Of a stretch of DNA of 64,000 nucleotides, positions 11,925 to 23,990 are shown one piece after another. Origin of the DNA: Amylostereum areolatum. Taxonomy: Eukaryota > Basidiomycota > Agaricomycetes > Russulales > Stereaceae. Position 1 is the first letter of the stretch; the number at the start of each line of letters is the position of its first letter. Location of the stretch: positions 124,001 through 188,000 of the forward strand of contig SAXG01000025.1 in assembly GCA_012932865.1 (NCBI GenBank), written 5' to 3'. A model generated the notes under the pieces. It had not been told where the DNA came from. It saw only the letters and a program-made list of their open reading frames with translations, and did not search any database. Position numbers and translations under genes: made by a program.

Positions 11925-13508
11925 ATGGCCCCTTCACCCAATGTTCCAGTCGAAGTCGGTGAGTCGCAGCCATACCACCCTTACACCACGCTCAAAATGT
12001 GCAATACGCGCAGACTTTAGCATGTTCGGAGGTGCCGACTCGCTTTCAGAGGGCAAGAAGCCTCTGTATTCGTCGCCTCGAAGAACGGTCGTTGTAAACC
12101 AGGAAAATGCGGGAGATGTCTACAACAACCCGCCCCACGATCCTTCGGACTTCTTGTGGACCATGACGGAAGAGCCCCATCGCTCGCGCAGGAAGGCTAT
12201 CATAAAGGCACATCCAGAGGTGCGTGCATAATCATTCCTACCTCTTTACATTGCTTAACATGCGGTACGGTGCAGGTGTTCAAGCTCATGGGTCACGAAC
12301 CACTCACGAAATACGTCTCGCTTTCGGTGGTCTTCCTGCAACTCGCCGTCGCTTTCCTCCTCCGACACTCCCACCCCCTGTCCTGGGAGTTTTTCCTGGC
12401 AGCCTACATTATCGGTGGAACAGCAAACCACAACTTATTCCTGGCCATACATGAAATTACCCATAACCTCGCCTTCAAGGGTGTAAAAGCAAACAAGATG
12501 CTAGCCATCGTTGTCAACTTGCCCATTGGCATCCCGTACGCGGTTACTTTCAAAGTAAGTAGTCGCTCTAGAACCCTTCCCCCTCCCCCCCGCTCTCTGT
12601 GAAAGACCTATGTATGGTCTTGGCCAAGGCGTGCTCGGAAATCATCCCAGTCCCTGACCCCCCCGCTTGTTCTTCGTTCCGGTCTAATTCTATTCTCTTG
12701 CTTAGGGATACCACCTAGAACACCACAAATATCTTGGCGAGGACGGCGTCGATACCGACCTCCCTACCAACCTAGAGCTCGTATGTCTAAACAATGTCCT
12801 TGGCAAGGTCTTTTTCTGGTACGATTTCGTTCCATCATCACGTCGCCCCGTCTGAATTATTCTTAGCACATTTCAGATTCTCTTCTACGCCCTGCGACCC
12901 GGATTTGTGCGTTCCCAGAAGCAGTCGTACTGGCATTTCGTCAGCATCGGCGTCCAGCTGATGTTCGACTGCCTGCTCCTCAAATACGTCTCCGGCGGCA
13001 AGAACATGCTCATCTACTTCATCATGTCAAGCTTTTGGGCCGGAAGCCTCCATCCTCTCGCTGGACACTTTATTGCGGAACACTACGTGTGGGACGACCT
13101 CCAGCAAGAAACATATTCTTACTATGGCTGGCTCAATATCTTTGCTTATAATGTGCGTCCATCGTTCTCCCGGTTGCGCGATGTGCTGACGACGTATAAT
13201 CTTAGGTTGGATACCATAATGAGCACCATGATTTCCCTTCCATCCCCTGGACACGTCTCCCGGCTCTGCGTGCATTGGCTCCGGAGTTTTACGACCATCT
13301 GCCTTCGCACCCGTCCTGGCCTATGATCACTGTCAACTTTATCCGCGACAAGAACGTCGGCATCTGGGCTCGTGTGAAGCGCGAGTCGAAACATCTGAAG
13401 CAAACACCTCCCAGAATTGAATTGGACGGCGGATGTGCGGATGTCGACGAGGAGGGAAGGGCAAGCGGTGCAGAAACGGACACGGGTGAGGTACGACAGA
13501 GGAAATGA
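11925..13508 (+). CDS. DES1: Sphingolipid delta-4 desaturase (dihydroceramide desaturase)
   Basis: An ER membrane di-iron enzyme that introduces the 4,5-trans double bond into dihydroceramide. It serves the glucosylceramide branch of fungal sphingolipid synthesis. Six exons (11925-11958, 12014-12219, 12276-12554, 12706-12818, 12867-13152, 13206-13508) give 406 residues. The N-terminal lipid-desaturase signature is present (DFLWTMTEEPHRSRRKAI, HPE). The three His boxes are HEITHN, HLEHH and NEHHDFP. Hydrophobic spans include LSVVFLQLAVAFLL and FFLAAYIIGG. The last ~60 residues are acidic and poorly conserved. The intron ending at 12866 uses TTAG although a CAG lies 10 bases downstream; the distal site would give an immediate TGA. 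Identification is firm; substrate assignment is by family. Confidence 0.95.
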
Positions 13509-13724
13509 GAGGTTAAGGATGTTTTCTGTACATAGCCTTCTGTTTAACGTCCAACGCGTTGTAATGGACCATATACTGCTTGTTCTCCACGCTGGCGGAT
13601 TGCTGGCAAATAGCGTAAATGGCACGTGACTCGTGGTATTATTACTCTGTCATTTCAGGTCGAAGCCTCGAGCTCGCCGCATGTACTGGTTCAGCTCGTT
13701 TGCCCATAACCACCATCGCCGCCC

Positions 13725-15281
13725 ATGACCCCACCGCGGAAGCCGACGACGCGCGCAGACATTGTCCTCAGCATGCAAGATGCCCAACTGCTCAACACCA
13801 TCGATGAAGAATTGCGCGATTCACGGCGTGTACATAGGCAAGGGCAGGAAGAGGATCTCCGAGAGGCATTGGGCAGGATGATGTCGCGGGTAGAAGAGCT
13901 GGTGCGATTCTATCTTCATGTTCTTTGATATTCTCTCACTCGCACATACTATGACAGTGTTCTATGTTGAAGACAGCGTACCAGAGCAGAACTGACATGG
14001 AGACATCGCTGGCGCTGGCGCAGTCGAACCTCAAGATGTCGCTGGCGAACAACGAGATGCTTGAAGACGCACTCAAACGCAATCCAGGACTCAAAGACGT
14101 CGGGTGGCGGCGATCGTCCGCTGCCAGCCCCAACGCGCCACCGTCGGCGAGATCTAGCATTGACCGTGACGAGACTGCGACCCCGTCAGATCAAGCTCAA
14201 TCATCCGACTCGCCCGAGCTCAACGGCGCGAAACCCGCACAAGACTCTGGCTTCTTCAAATTCCGATTCTCAAGCGGGCGGTCGACGCCCCAGCCCCAAT
14301 CTCCACCGCTCAGCGGACGCTCTCTCAATTCCGCGACCGGCCACCTCACCTCAGCATCGCTACCCTCCCTGGTCCCGCCTCCGGCGTCAGCAACTTCACA
14401 AGAACTTCTCGAGCTCAAGGCAAAGTTGGAGGCGGAGACAGAGAAGCTTTCTAAAGTTATCAACGAGAAGAAAGAGCTTGAAGGCGAACTGGAGAGCCTG
14501 AGTCAGGCTCTATTTGAGGAGGTGTGTTTCTTACTTATACATCTCCATGCCGATGCTCACATATATTCAGGCAAATATGATGGTAGCCACCGAACGCATC
14601 AAACGAGCAGAGGCCGAGGAGGAGCTCAGAGAAGTTCGTCTAGAGAAGGAGGCTCTTCGCTCTGCTCTTCGACTTATGGAGAACGAACGCATCCGTGCAT
14701 CTTCCACGCCTCCTCCATCAGCGGTCCACGAGGTGGATCTAAGGTCGACAATCCACACACGGTCTTCTTCCAATATTGCCCTCAAGTCTCCGCCTCCGTC
14801 CTCTCCCTCTTCTTCATCGCCATCCACACCATCGCAAGACGCGTCCTTCGAGATGATCGCCTCCAACCAGGATTCAATCGATGCCCCAGGATCCCCCGCT
14901 CCTCTCTACGTCCCCCCACCCCATCTCACCGAGCTTCCTGATTCTCGCACCACCTCCCCTGTACCCTTACCTCACCCCCACCGTCCTTCACATCTCCGTC
15001 CATCCATTCTATCGCGGGAGTCGGACGATTCAACGGAGGCGGAAGCGGAACTAGATACAGATGAAGCGCTTGCGATCAATGTCACGGTAACGCCCACGCT
15101 CCTCCAGACGAAGGCAAGAAACGAGGGCATGCCCCCCGCACCGCCGCCCCCGTCTGCGGCGGACGCGTTTTCGGATTCGCCGTGGCAACAACGTCCTTCG
15201 CCGTCGACGCATTCAGCTCCGGTCGAGAACTCTATTGCTTTTGCATCTCCGCCCGCGGAGATGGCGTCGCCCTGGGCATGA
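13725..15281 (+). CDS. Sec2-like Rab guanine nucleotide exchange factor
   Basis: Three exons (13725-13901, 13958-14521, 14571-15281) give 483 residues. The order is a short N-terminal coiled coil (LNTIDEELRDSRRV to MSRVEEL), then LKTAYQSRTDMETSLALAQS. A Ser/Pro-rich linker follows. Then comes a strong coiled coil, KLEAETEKLSKVINEKKEL and ELESLSQALFEEANMMVATE, running to EELREVRLEKEALRSAL. The ESLSQALFEEANMMV core is the Sec2p/Rabin8 exchange helix, which opens Sec4/Rab8-type GTPases during polarised exocytosis. The C-terminal 190 residues are Ser/Pro-rich and low in complexity. It lies 216 bases downstream of the desaturase on the same strand. The family call rests on the coiled-coil motif; the partner GTPase is inferred. 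Confidence 0.82.
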
Positions 15282-15587
15282 GACCTGGGGCGCCGGGAGG
15301 GCTGGAGCCTGGCGGTAAGGGCACGGGTGCGCTCTCTGGATATCCGTCGTGTTTTGTCGTCTATTTATGATACTCGCCCAGCATCGTCGTCCTGCATCGT
15401 TCCGAGTTACTTACTGCACTTGTATCCTATCAGTCCGGGGTTTCCTCACAGCCATTGTCGAAGCATAGATTGCTTTTCAGTTATTACGCGCCACATCACC
15501 ATGTTTGTTCCTGCATCGAAATCCTCGGCACTCGACCATCCCGTTTCAACAGATGGATACCTACCAGGACCGCCGCCTCCACGTTTT

Positions 15588-16480
15588 TCATAGAACATTC
15601 CACCATAACTCCGCGTCTTTCCAGGTCTCCCCCAACGGTTCACTGCCACTGTCATACGGTTGGTCATTCGCGTCAAGCTGCTGAAGGTCCTGAGTGGAAT
15701 TTCCGACCGGGTCCTCGGTTGCTCTTCCACGGACCACGGAGCATGAGCGTTCCAGTTCCGATCTACCCTCGCTGCTGATCCTCACATCCGTTGACATCCC
15801 AAGGTCCGCGTCATCCATGTCGAAAACAACATAAGCCACATTTCTTCCCCTCAGACTCTTTGCGCTCCGCTTCCATGATCCATCCATCTGTTAGACGCTT
15901 CAGCGGATGACTCGCCCGACCGAGGCTTGGAGCGCGCCATTCCGCTGACTCTCGCGCAGACCTCGACATCGGTATCGGATTGCGCAGCGATTTCATCCAG
16001 CGCGACGAGCACGCGTGTGGTCAATTGTAGCAGTGGCAAGAGACCCCGATCGCGGAAGCGGCGCTGTCCATCCCTGGTGGCGGGCGTTCCGAGCGGGCGC
16101 AGCACCTCGCATTCGAGCCACACGAGCGTGTCGAAGCGCGTGATGAAGTTTTCGAGGACCCGTTTGCGCGCGGGGAGGAGGACGTGGACGACTTTGGCCA
16201 GACGCTCGGCGTCTTTGCGACGATCGGGAAGAGTGGCCAACGAGGCCTCGCGGCGGAGGTATACAAGGGCGGTATCGGGGTCCTGGAGCGCGCGTGCGAG
16301 GTCGTGGACGAGGTGAGCGTGAAGCGTTGGAAGGAGCGCATGAAGCGGGACCAAGGGACCAGAATTGATTGAGAAGAGATACCGTTGGGCGGAGGCTGGG
16401 AGTTCGTGAAAGGGGATGTTAGAGAAGCGGTAAGGGTAGGGCGTGTAGGACAGGGAGGAGAACCTGGATTTGCAGGGCAT
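15588..16480 (-). CDS. Hypothetical protein, two exons
   Basis: I do not recognise a family. Exons 16480-15962 and 15887-15588 join in frame (GTCTGC donor, CTAACAG acceptor with a CGCTGAAG branch-like motif) to 272 residues. The N-terminal part is helical and rich in Leu, Arg and Ala (SINSGPLVPLHALLPTLHAH, ARALQDPDTALVYLRREA, LLPARKRVLENFITRFDTLV). The C-terminal exon begins MDGSWKRSAKSLRGRNVAYV and continues VFDMDDADLGMSTDV. If the intron is not removed, the frame stops at 15851 (209 residues). It is tail-to-tail with the Sec2-like gene. No signal peptide or membrane helix is evident. Confidence 0.6.
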
Positions 16481-16893
16481 GGCAAGGACGAGGGTGAGCG
16501 TTGAACGGTGGACGGTGGGACTTGGAAATAAGATGGAAAAACGGAGCAGGAAATTCTACTTATGTATATGTGGTCAACAAAGCGGAGTTGCCTCCTGGAA
16601 GGCCATTGTTCCTTCGAGCCCAAAGGCGGCGAGAGTATGCTGGAAAAATGCGACCTTTCGATCTGTTTGATTTTGAGATGATCTTACGGTAAGCACCTGT
16701 TTATGTTACATAGCACCTCATGATATCCTTTCCCTTCCCTGCGAGCCTGGCAAGCCTAGTCACAAATCGGGAGAGCCTGATTCGACGCGTCGGGCGCGTT
16801 GTGCACGTGGAAGAACTACACAATCACGTGCCAATGCCCGGTGCTGACGGACGCGGACGACAGCGACTCGGACTTCCGCGACATACAGGTTCG

Positions 16894-17559
16894 ATGACGA
16901 TCTCATCTCTCGACTTGCTTTTCGGCAGCCTCCTCCTCGTTTTCCCTGCAGCCTACTTCCTCCAGAACCACCTCTCTCCAAACCCGGAGCCTCCATCGCG
17001 CGACTCGGAACCGGAACCTGCGCAATCGCAAGAAGAGACGAAGAGTATCATGCAGGCCGAGAGGACAGATTTGGCGCCGCCGAAGGACGACCCTTTTACG
17101 TTGGAGCAGCTGAAACAGTTTGACGGCGTAGACGAAAGCAAGTCGATCTACGTCGCAATCAAAGGTGCGTTTCCGCCCACCAAGGAAAGAGGGCGCTGAC
17201 GCCGAACGTCGTCATTGTCGGCGCGGTGGGAACAGGCACGGTGTTCGACGTCTCGCACAAGCGAGACACGTACGGACCCGGAAAGTCGTACAACCTTTTT
17301 GCGGGGAAGGACGCGAGCAAGGGGCTCGGAATGTCCAGCTTGAAAACGGAGGACGCGGTGCCAGATTACAGCGGTCTACCGGAGAACGAGCGGAAGGTGC
17401 TCGACGACTGGCACAGTTTCTTCACGTGCGTGGGCCGTCTCAGTTTCCTCGCGTTTCGGCTGGGGGTGCGGGACGATCGGGCTGACGCGCGCAAGCAGGA
17501 AGAGATATAACATTGTGGGCAGGGTGGTCGATCTACCACCTGCGGTTGCCAATTTGTGA
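16894..17559 (+). CDS. Dap1/MAPR-type cytochrome b5-like haem protein
   Basis: Membrane-associated progesterone receptor family; in yeast, Dap1 binds haem and supports sterol-synthesis P450 enzymes such as Erg11. Exons 16894-17164, 17236-17425 and 17499-17559 give 173 residues. An N-terminal membrane anchor (LDLLFGSLLLVFPAAYFLQN) is followed by a charged linker. The b5-like fold comes next: FTLEQLKQFDGVDESKSIYV, then VFDVSHKRDTYGPGKSYNLF, AGKDASKGLGMSSL, DYSGLPENERKVLDDW and FFTKRYNIVGRVV. The Tyr residues in the TYGPGKSY segment fit the axial haem ligand and its neighbour in this family. An upstream in-frame ATG at 16834 would add 20 residues ahead of the anchor; I prefer 16894 because the membrane segment then lies at the N-terminus. 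Confidence 0.9.
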
Positions 17560-19308
17560 TCGGACGATCATATGAGGTCAGGGAGTGGGGAGGAATTTGA
17601 ATCATCGAGCCGCGTCAGGCTCAAGAGTAAGGGTTCTCTGGGCTGGAGAAGGTGTACGATATGGTAGATGTGTGGTACGTCTTTGGCTATCTAGCTGGAC
17701 TATCTTCTCATATGCAATGCGGTGTAGACCAAGACAGTTCGTGTTTGCTCTCATATTGAAGAAGGGGCGTATTGCGTGGTTTGTCGAAAAGCGAATGATG
17801 ATCATCGGCCTGTGTTTATTGGTCGCTCCCTAGCATGCGGTGAGCTCAGAGCTGCGGCTACAGTATTCGTTAGGGAGTGTGTTTGCGGCCACTTCCACTC
17901 GTGTTCATGGTGCTGCGATCTTAGGTATCGCGCGCGCCAAATCATTTGTAACATGCAGCAGCAAGGGAACCAAGCTTGCAACGATCTCGCGTTCATCGGC
18001 GCGTTGACGATGAGCCAACCCAATGATGGTCTCAATCTTCCTCAATGCGTCTGCTGTCATGTAGGTTTGCGATGGGGTTGTCAACCCCCTGCCGCCACTG
18101 GCGTTGGCGTCGAAAGAAGGGGTTGGCAAGGGTGTATTGTATGGGCACCGCGTGAGTGTACGACATGGTAACTGCCTTTCCTCAAATGATGGTCGATGCG
18201 CAATGACCACCAAGAGGTCATTCGCCATTTACCATTTGCCAATCGCAGTGTCCTGGTTCGTATTCAATCATTTGGAGGCTTGGAGCCCCCTAGGGCCCTA
18301 ATCCAACTTCAAATACACCGAGGAGGCGCGGCTGGAGATGCGAATGCCGAAGAGCGGTGTTGGCGAGCTGTCAGATGGACTTACATACGTTGCACGATGA
18401 GTGAGCCGGTGCAGAGCTCGAACGTTTGGTGTCAACTCGACGCCGACGCAAACGGTGACCAGGCGTTTAGTTGACCGACGTTCAAGGGTCTGGCGCGCCC
18501 CGACGTGGGTTCGCATCAACTTTCCAGTGATGGCGAGATGAAACGTGGGCGCGGACTGACGCTCATCGAGCCATGTGCGTTTCCGGTCCGCATATGTGTA
18601 TTTCGCTCTGTGCACATGTCCTTGCATCAAAAATTAGAGCAGCTGGATTGGAATCAACTTGAAATGAGCAGCGCGCCGAGCTGTACCAGATGGATCGAGG
18701 AGGAGAGGGGGGCGGTCAAACGTAAGAAAGGGCGCTGAGGAGAGGGTTCCAGAGCGTGAAGCTTGAAGGATGAACGACAGTCCGACAGTCGAGACAGAGA
18801 AGTTTGGAACTTGGAAGGAGGACTCAGGAGAACCGAAGGCGTCGCCTGAGACACGGCGGCAGCGAAAATCCCAAACGTGATCCGCACAAGCGCCGATGAG
18901 AGCCGGCGGAGGTGCCAAATGGGGCTTCCGATGCCGGCCGAACAATCCCCCCGATAACAAAGTCGACGGGACGATGACCAAGGAGCAGAGAAAAGAGGGG
19001 TTTCTCTTGACAGATAGAGTTGAACAGACGGAAAGACCGCGCGGAAGTACGTAGCACCATGCCAGCCCGATAAGTACATGGACATGGACGGCGGAGGAGG
19101 AAGGGAACTGTCGGTGGCTGAAAGTGGCGTTGGTTGTACATATTTGTGCCCCCGCCGGAGACGAGAGCGCCGAAATTGCCTTTTGCTGCTCAGCAACCCG
19201 TTGCATCCGCGGCGTCTCCCCCTTCCTCCTCCTTCCTCCCCTCCCGCTCCTTTTCTTCCGTCCACCACCGTCTTTCTTCTTCTAAATCCCTCCCTCTTCT
19301 CCTGCAAA
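17560..19308. other. Long intergenic stretch and G-alpha 5' flank
   Basis: No gene is recognised between 17560 and about 18640. From about 19190 to 19308 the plus strand is strongly C/T-rich, typical of a fungal 5' UTR and promoter ahead of the G-alpha start. Open frames of 190-217 codons on the minus strand at 18634-19307 are best read as compositional shadows of this tract. Confidence 0.5.
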
Positions 19309-20713
19309 ATGGGTTGCGTTCAGTCTGCCGGCGTCGACGACGAGGCAAAGGCTCGTGCGTCGCCCTTTCCTCCTCTTTTCAACCACCCATTATCATTTCT
19401 TACTCATCACATGGTTCTTCCGCCACAGGCAATGACGAGATCGAGAGCCAGCTCAAGCGGGATAGGATGATGGCGAAGAACGAAATTAAGATGTTGTTGC
19501 TCGGTGCTGGCGAGTCCGGCAAGGTGCGTCGTGGCTCCCCGTTTCCTCCACTTTTGGCGCTGACGCTGTCCCCCGCCCTTCGTCCCGCAGTCCACCGTGC
19601 TCAAGCAGATGAAGCTCATTCACCACGGCGGTTACAATGAGCAGGAGCGGGACTCTTACAAAGAGATTATCTTCTCGAACACCATCCAGTCTATGCGGGC
19701 CATCCTTGAAGCCATGCCACAGCTCGACATCTCTCTTTCCCCCCAGAACGATGCCCGCCGTTCCATCGTCATGTCACTCCCGCCACAAATCGAGGCCGAT
19801 GTCCTCCCAACAGACGTGTCCGACGCCGTCCGCGGTCTGTGGAGGGACCCTGGTGTCAAGGAGGCCGTCCGCCGTTCGCGCGAGTTCCAACTCAACGACT
19901 CGGCCGTCTATTACTTCAACGCCATCGACCGCATGTCCAACCCCGGCTACATGCCCACGGACCAGGACATCCTTCGTAGTCGTGTCAAGACCACCGGTAT
20001 CACCGAGACGACGTTCAAAGTTGGCGAGCTCACATACAAGCTATTCGATGTCGGAGGTCAACGTTCCGAGCGGAAGAAGTGGATTCACTGTTTCGAGAAC
20101 GTCACCGCGCTTGTGTTCCTCGTCTCCCTCAGCGAGTACGACCAGATGCTGTACGAGGATGAGAGCGTCGTAAGTTTCTTTTCCAAGCGCCCGCGCCCCT
20201 AATGCCCGTATTGGCCGGAGGCTGATCATCGCGCCACAGAACCGTATGCAGGAGGCGTTGACGTTGTTCGACTCGATATGCAACTCGCGCTGGTTCGTCA
20301 AGACCTCGATAGTGCGTTCCACCCTTTATGCTCTTTGTCGTCATTCCCCCTGACCGTCGCGCGTGCCCCATCAGATTTTGTTCCTCAACAAGATCGACCT
20401 GTTCGCGGAGAAACTTCCCCGGTCACCGCTAGGCGACTACTTCCCGGACTTCAACGGCGGCGACGATTACGACGCGGCGTGCAACTACCTCCTCAACCGC
20501 TTTGTCAGCCTCAACCAAAGCGCGGCGACAAAACAGATCTACGCCCACTATACCTGCGCGACGGACACGCAACAAATCAAATGTGCGTCTTGGTCATCAT
20601 CCTCGTTAGACCGTCGACGCTGATGTTTTGTCTGGTTTCGCTCCACAGTCGTCCTGAGCGCCATCCAGGATATCCTCCTGCAGATCCACCTGCGGGAGTG
20701 CGGTCTTCTGTAG
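19309..20713 (+). CDS. Heterotrimeric G-protein alpha subunit
   Basis: Membrane-anchored GTPase that relays seven-helix receptor signals (pheromone, nutrient/cAMP). Six exons (19309-19354, 19429-19523, 19591-20169, 20240-20311, 20375-20582, 20649-20713) give 354 residues, the usual size. MGCVQS carries an N-myristoylation Gly and a palmitoylation Cys. The G boxes are GAGESGKST (P-loop), RVKTTGI (switch I Arg and Thr), [12 protein letters not shown] (switch II with catalytic Gln), LNKIDLF and TCATDT. The C-terminus is ECGLL, Gi-like, with the Cys at position -4. This matches the fungal group I (Gpa1/GPA-like) form. A pyrimidine-rich leader precedes the gene. Confidence 0.97.
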
Positions 20714-22563
20714 CCGGGGCGTGTCTTCGTCTGTCTAGATCTGTCCGCTGTTGTCTCGTTCTCGTCTCTCGCGCCACATCACGTCCTACCGACCTACCTA
20801 TCTGTATGCACTATCTACCGAGCCTCTTATCCCCTCCTCTTCCCGTCTCATTAGTTTCAGGATTCCTCGTTCTCAATGGCTCCCACTACATCTCCGCCTT
20901 GGCCTCGCGTTGTTATTTACCCCCCTTTTAAGGATCTTTTTTCCCCTTCGTTTCTTCTCTTCTCTCGTTCGCTTGTTTCCGTCGCGTCGACGCCTCGCTG
21001 TCTTCCCCGTTTTGTAGCTTCCCCTGACTTTGGTTCCGTACGGCTCCCTCCTTCGCGCCCCCTTTACAGTACATAGGATACCGTTTTCTTTCCCTCGCGT
21101 GCGCGTCCCTTCTACCTAATCCTTTTGTTTCTTACCTGTTCCGGGCGCGCGCGCGGAGCATGTAATCGAGCCTACCCTTTCCTTCGTCGTTCCTCGCCCC
21201 CCTCCCGCGGCCGACCATATGTCATTCGTTTGCACTCCCGCTCGTTTTCGCTTCTCCGTTCTGTTGGTATATTCTTGGTTTTCATGATCGGTTACGAACG
21301 ACGGGGCGGGGGTCATTTATGTACTACTTAGGGCTAGGGACATGGGGTGCACCGGGGGGTCTGAATGAACACGACGAGATCGATACCCATTCTGAATGGC
21401 TGGCTGGGCAACTTGAAGCGTTGGAGGTTGTTGGGATAACAAGTCAGAAGATCATGATATTGGTGGTGGGTACTCGGTACTTGGTACTTGGTACACTTAC
21501 AAGGGTGGAAAGTGCATCTGTAGTTGGATAAGGACAAAGGGCGAATGGTGTAGCACCTCCACATGGGCCGGAGACCATACGTAGGCTGTTCTTGAACGAC
21601 CCGTTTCCTGATACGCCAACTGGGGTGATATAGTCGCTTGAAGGTCGTTTCACGGAACGAGGGTAAGTATCATGTATCTCTCCTGCCAACACCGCACTGC
21701 ATCCCGACTATCGGTGGGCGTTTGAAACGCGCGCGGGTCGAAGAACGCTGGTTCTGATCAAGGAAAAAAGGTCAGTGAGCATTCAATTGGATGTCGAATG
21801 CCTAGCCACGTCGGTCGCCGGCGAGTAACCGTCGCCTCAGTCTTCGATTTTGGGACAAGAGCATCTTCAGGCGCCACGGTGAGCGGGTTATAGGATCGCG
21901 GCACTCTTTGATCGACGGGTTCCAATCCGAAACGTGGGGTGACCAAGAGGTATACACAAGGGCATGCGCGCACTTTCATACGGTATGAACAGGAGCGCGA
22001 CGCGACGTGGAAGACGCCGTTCTCTGCCGCCGGCGTTCGTTCCAGCTGGAGCTCTGGCCAGTCCCGCTTCATCGCAACCTTCAAGCTCAACCCGGGCGGT
22101 CCGTTTGCCCTCAAAGTCGAGAACGAGTATGACGAATCGGGAGGAGAGAAACGACTCCTGGGCGAGCATGTGAAGGCACCATGCAGAAAGCGCAGTCCTG
22201 CCAGTTGGAGGAGTTTTTCAGTTCACACGCACAAGGAATACGGAGTACATGCTTATGCTCACTGCAAGTTACGATGGAGGGAGCTGAGTGGGGCGAGCCT
22301 CTGTAAGGAGTTTCAGGTTCTGCTTGGACGCCATGTAGGTAGTGATCTGTAGTTAACAACGTGCAAGAAGAGATGCGCAGCTGCGCTACCGTTGCGTATA
22401 AGTAAGTCTTGGAAAACATTGGAAGGGTTGTCCACAAGGGAAACGGCGGCGGGTCGGGAGAAGGCCAGGCCAGGTTTCCTTGCTTGTGGTACGCCAAAAC
22501 ATCCTGTACAAAGAACTCCAGGCTCCTGAGTCCATGGCTGCCAGACGACGCCAGTGCGTCAAT
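20714..22563. other. Intergenic, C/T-rich G-alpha 3' flank
   Basis: Pyrimidine-rich sequence continues to about 21300 and probably holds the G-alpha 3' UTR. A short GGTACTT repeat lies near 21475-21495. No gene is recognised from 21300 to 22555; an open frame at 21939-22352 has no family likeness. Bases 22556-22563 (GCGTCAAT) are the left target duplication of the adjoining transposon. Confidence 0.5.
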
Positions 22564-22930
22564 CCCAGTGGAAACGGCACTTTTTCACCTCGATTCTCAG
22601 TGATTTCTCACGAGGAAATCACTGAGAACCTCTGTGAATCCAAGGCAATCGAAAAAGTGAGACAAAAATCAGCTTCTTTGATGGAAAGTGCATTGCCCGC
22701 GATTTAGAGATATTTCCAGCAGTCTCGCAGCCGTCTCCTTCTGTGTAAATCACAGGAAATATATCGTCTGGCCTCTTTTTCAGTGGGTCCTCCCATCCGC
22801 ATGAATCACCAACAATGTACGGTTTTGACTCTATACAATTCACATCAATCATGGGGATGAGAAAGGCACATGTATAATTGGTTCGTATAGGTACTCTACA
22901 AGACTACAATACATTCTGTCAATACAGTAA

Positions 22931-23372
22931 GGGCCTGTTCGGTAAACTTGTGGAGTTGCCAGTTGCCGACAACTCAGTGTAAATTGTCACGTGTCGGTAA
23001 CTGCTGACACGGATCAATAACATCATGTCGCGCCCCATCCCGACCGTCTCCATCATGCGGGCCTGTCTGGTCACTGTCGACATCATCGCGCTCACTGCTC
23101 CTCACAGCGAGAAACAATGTTTGGGAGTGAGGCTTCCAATTGTACACCAGAAATCTATCAACGTTATAATCTACCTTATCATGTAAACCTTGGGTGTTGC
23201 AAAAAAACTGTTGCTCGCTGTTGCTGACAGCGAGGAAGACGAGGCCGACGGCGGGGAGCACGGCGGTCTGCCACAGGAAGGCGGGTGATGACACAAGTGA
23301 TTTGTGTCAAGAGTTACCGCCACGTGACAAAGTAGCGGTCACTGCAACTTCGAAAGTTTACCGAACAGGCCC
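22931..23372. mobile_element. Tourist/PIF-Harbinger-like MITE nested in the hAT-like element
   Basis: The 19-base inverted repeats are perfect: 22931-22949 reads GGGCCTGTTCGGTAAACTT and 23354-23372 is its complement. Each side has TAA (22928-22930, 23373-23375), the 3-base TWA duplication of PIF/Harbinger elements, whose MITEs often begin GGGCCTGTT. At 442 bases it has no transposase. Subterminal pieces with CACGTG are also partly complementary. It must have inserted after, or been carried by, the surrounding element. Confidence 0.85.
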
Positions 23373-23499
23373 TAAGACTCTAATTAACCAATTGTAAGTA
23401 ACACTCCTGCCCCGCACGCACGAACATCTCATTCTCGTAAAGTCCTTGCCTTGTGGGCAGCCATGGCATGGTGCATGTAAGTATGCTGGGAGCGGCAAG

Positions 23500-23990
23500 G
23501 GCGGCGAGAAGGACAAGGCGGCTGGAGCGGAGCGGGCAGGAGACAAGAGTGGCCGGTGTAGCGAGAGAGACAAGGACAACGAGAATAATGAGGCGACGGG
23601 CGGCAGGAGTTGCGGGCGACGAGGGCGGCGGGCGACGGGGCCAGCGGGAGGGGCGTGCGACGGGGCCAACAGAAACGACGGGAGACGGGAGTGACGAGAG
23701 CGACGGGCAACGGGAGTGACGAGGGCGGCGGACAACAGGCGACGGGAGCGACAGGCGACAGGCAATGGGAGCGATGAGGGCGACGGGCGACAAGAGTGAC
23801 GAGGGAGACGGGAGTGACGAGAGCGACGGGCGACAAAAGACCGGACAGCGCGCGCGACAGGACTGGCGGACAACAGGAGTAGGGAAGACCGAGGACGACG
23901 AGGACGACGGGGAAGCGACGAAGACAACGGGGGGGGCGACAAGAGCGCCGGGGGGGCGACGAGGACGACGCCGATGACGAGGGGACAGTG
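23500..23990. repeat. Imperfect GACGGGC/GAGTGACGA minisatellite
   Basis: Short units such as GACGGGAGTGACGAGAG and GCGACGGGCGAC recur irregularly over about 490 bases, with A+C poor and G rich on the plus strand. Because stop codons are rare in this composition, all three minus frames stay open for 190-250 codons, with Pro/Ser/Arg-rich translations. I regard these as non-coding. It lies within the hAT-like element, right of the nested MITE. Confidence 0.75.

Noticed and set aside
18634..19307. Minus-strand frames of 190-217 codons upstream of G-alpha
   Set aside because: They mirror the pyrimidine-rich leader and promoter of the G-alpha gene and show no family motif or splice structure.
20278..20931. 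217-codon plus-strand frame overlapping the end of G-alpha
   Set aside because: It is an out-of-frame shadow crossing well-supported G-alpha exons and introns.
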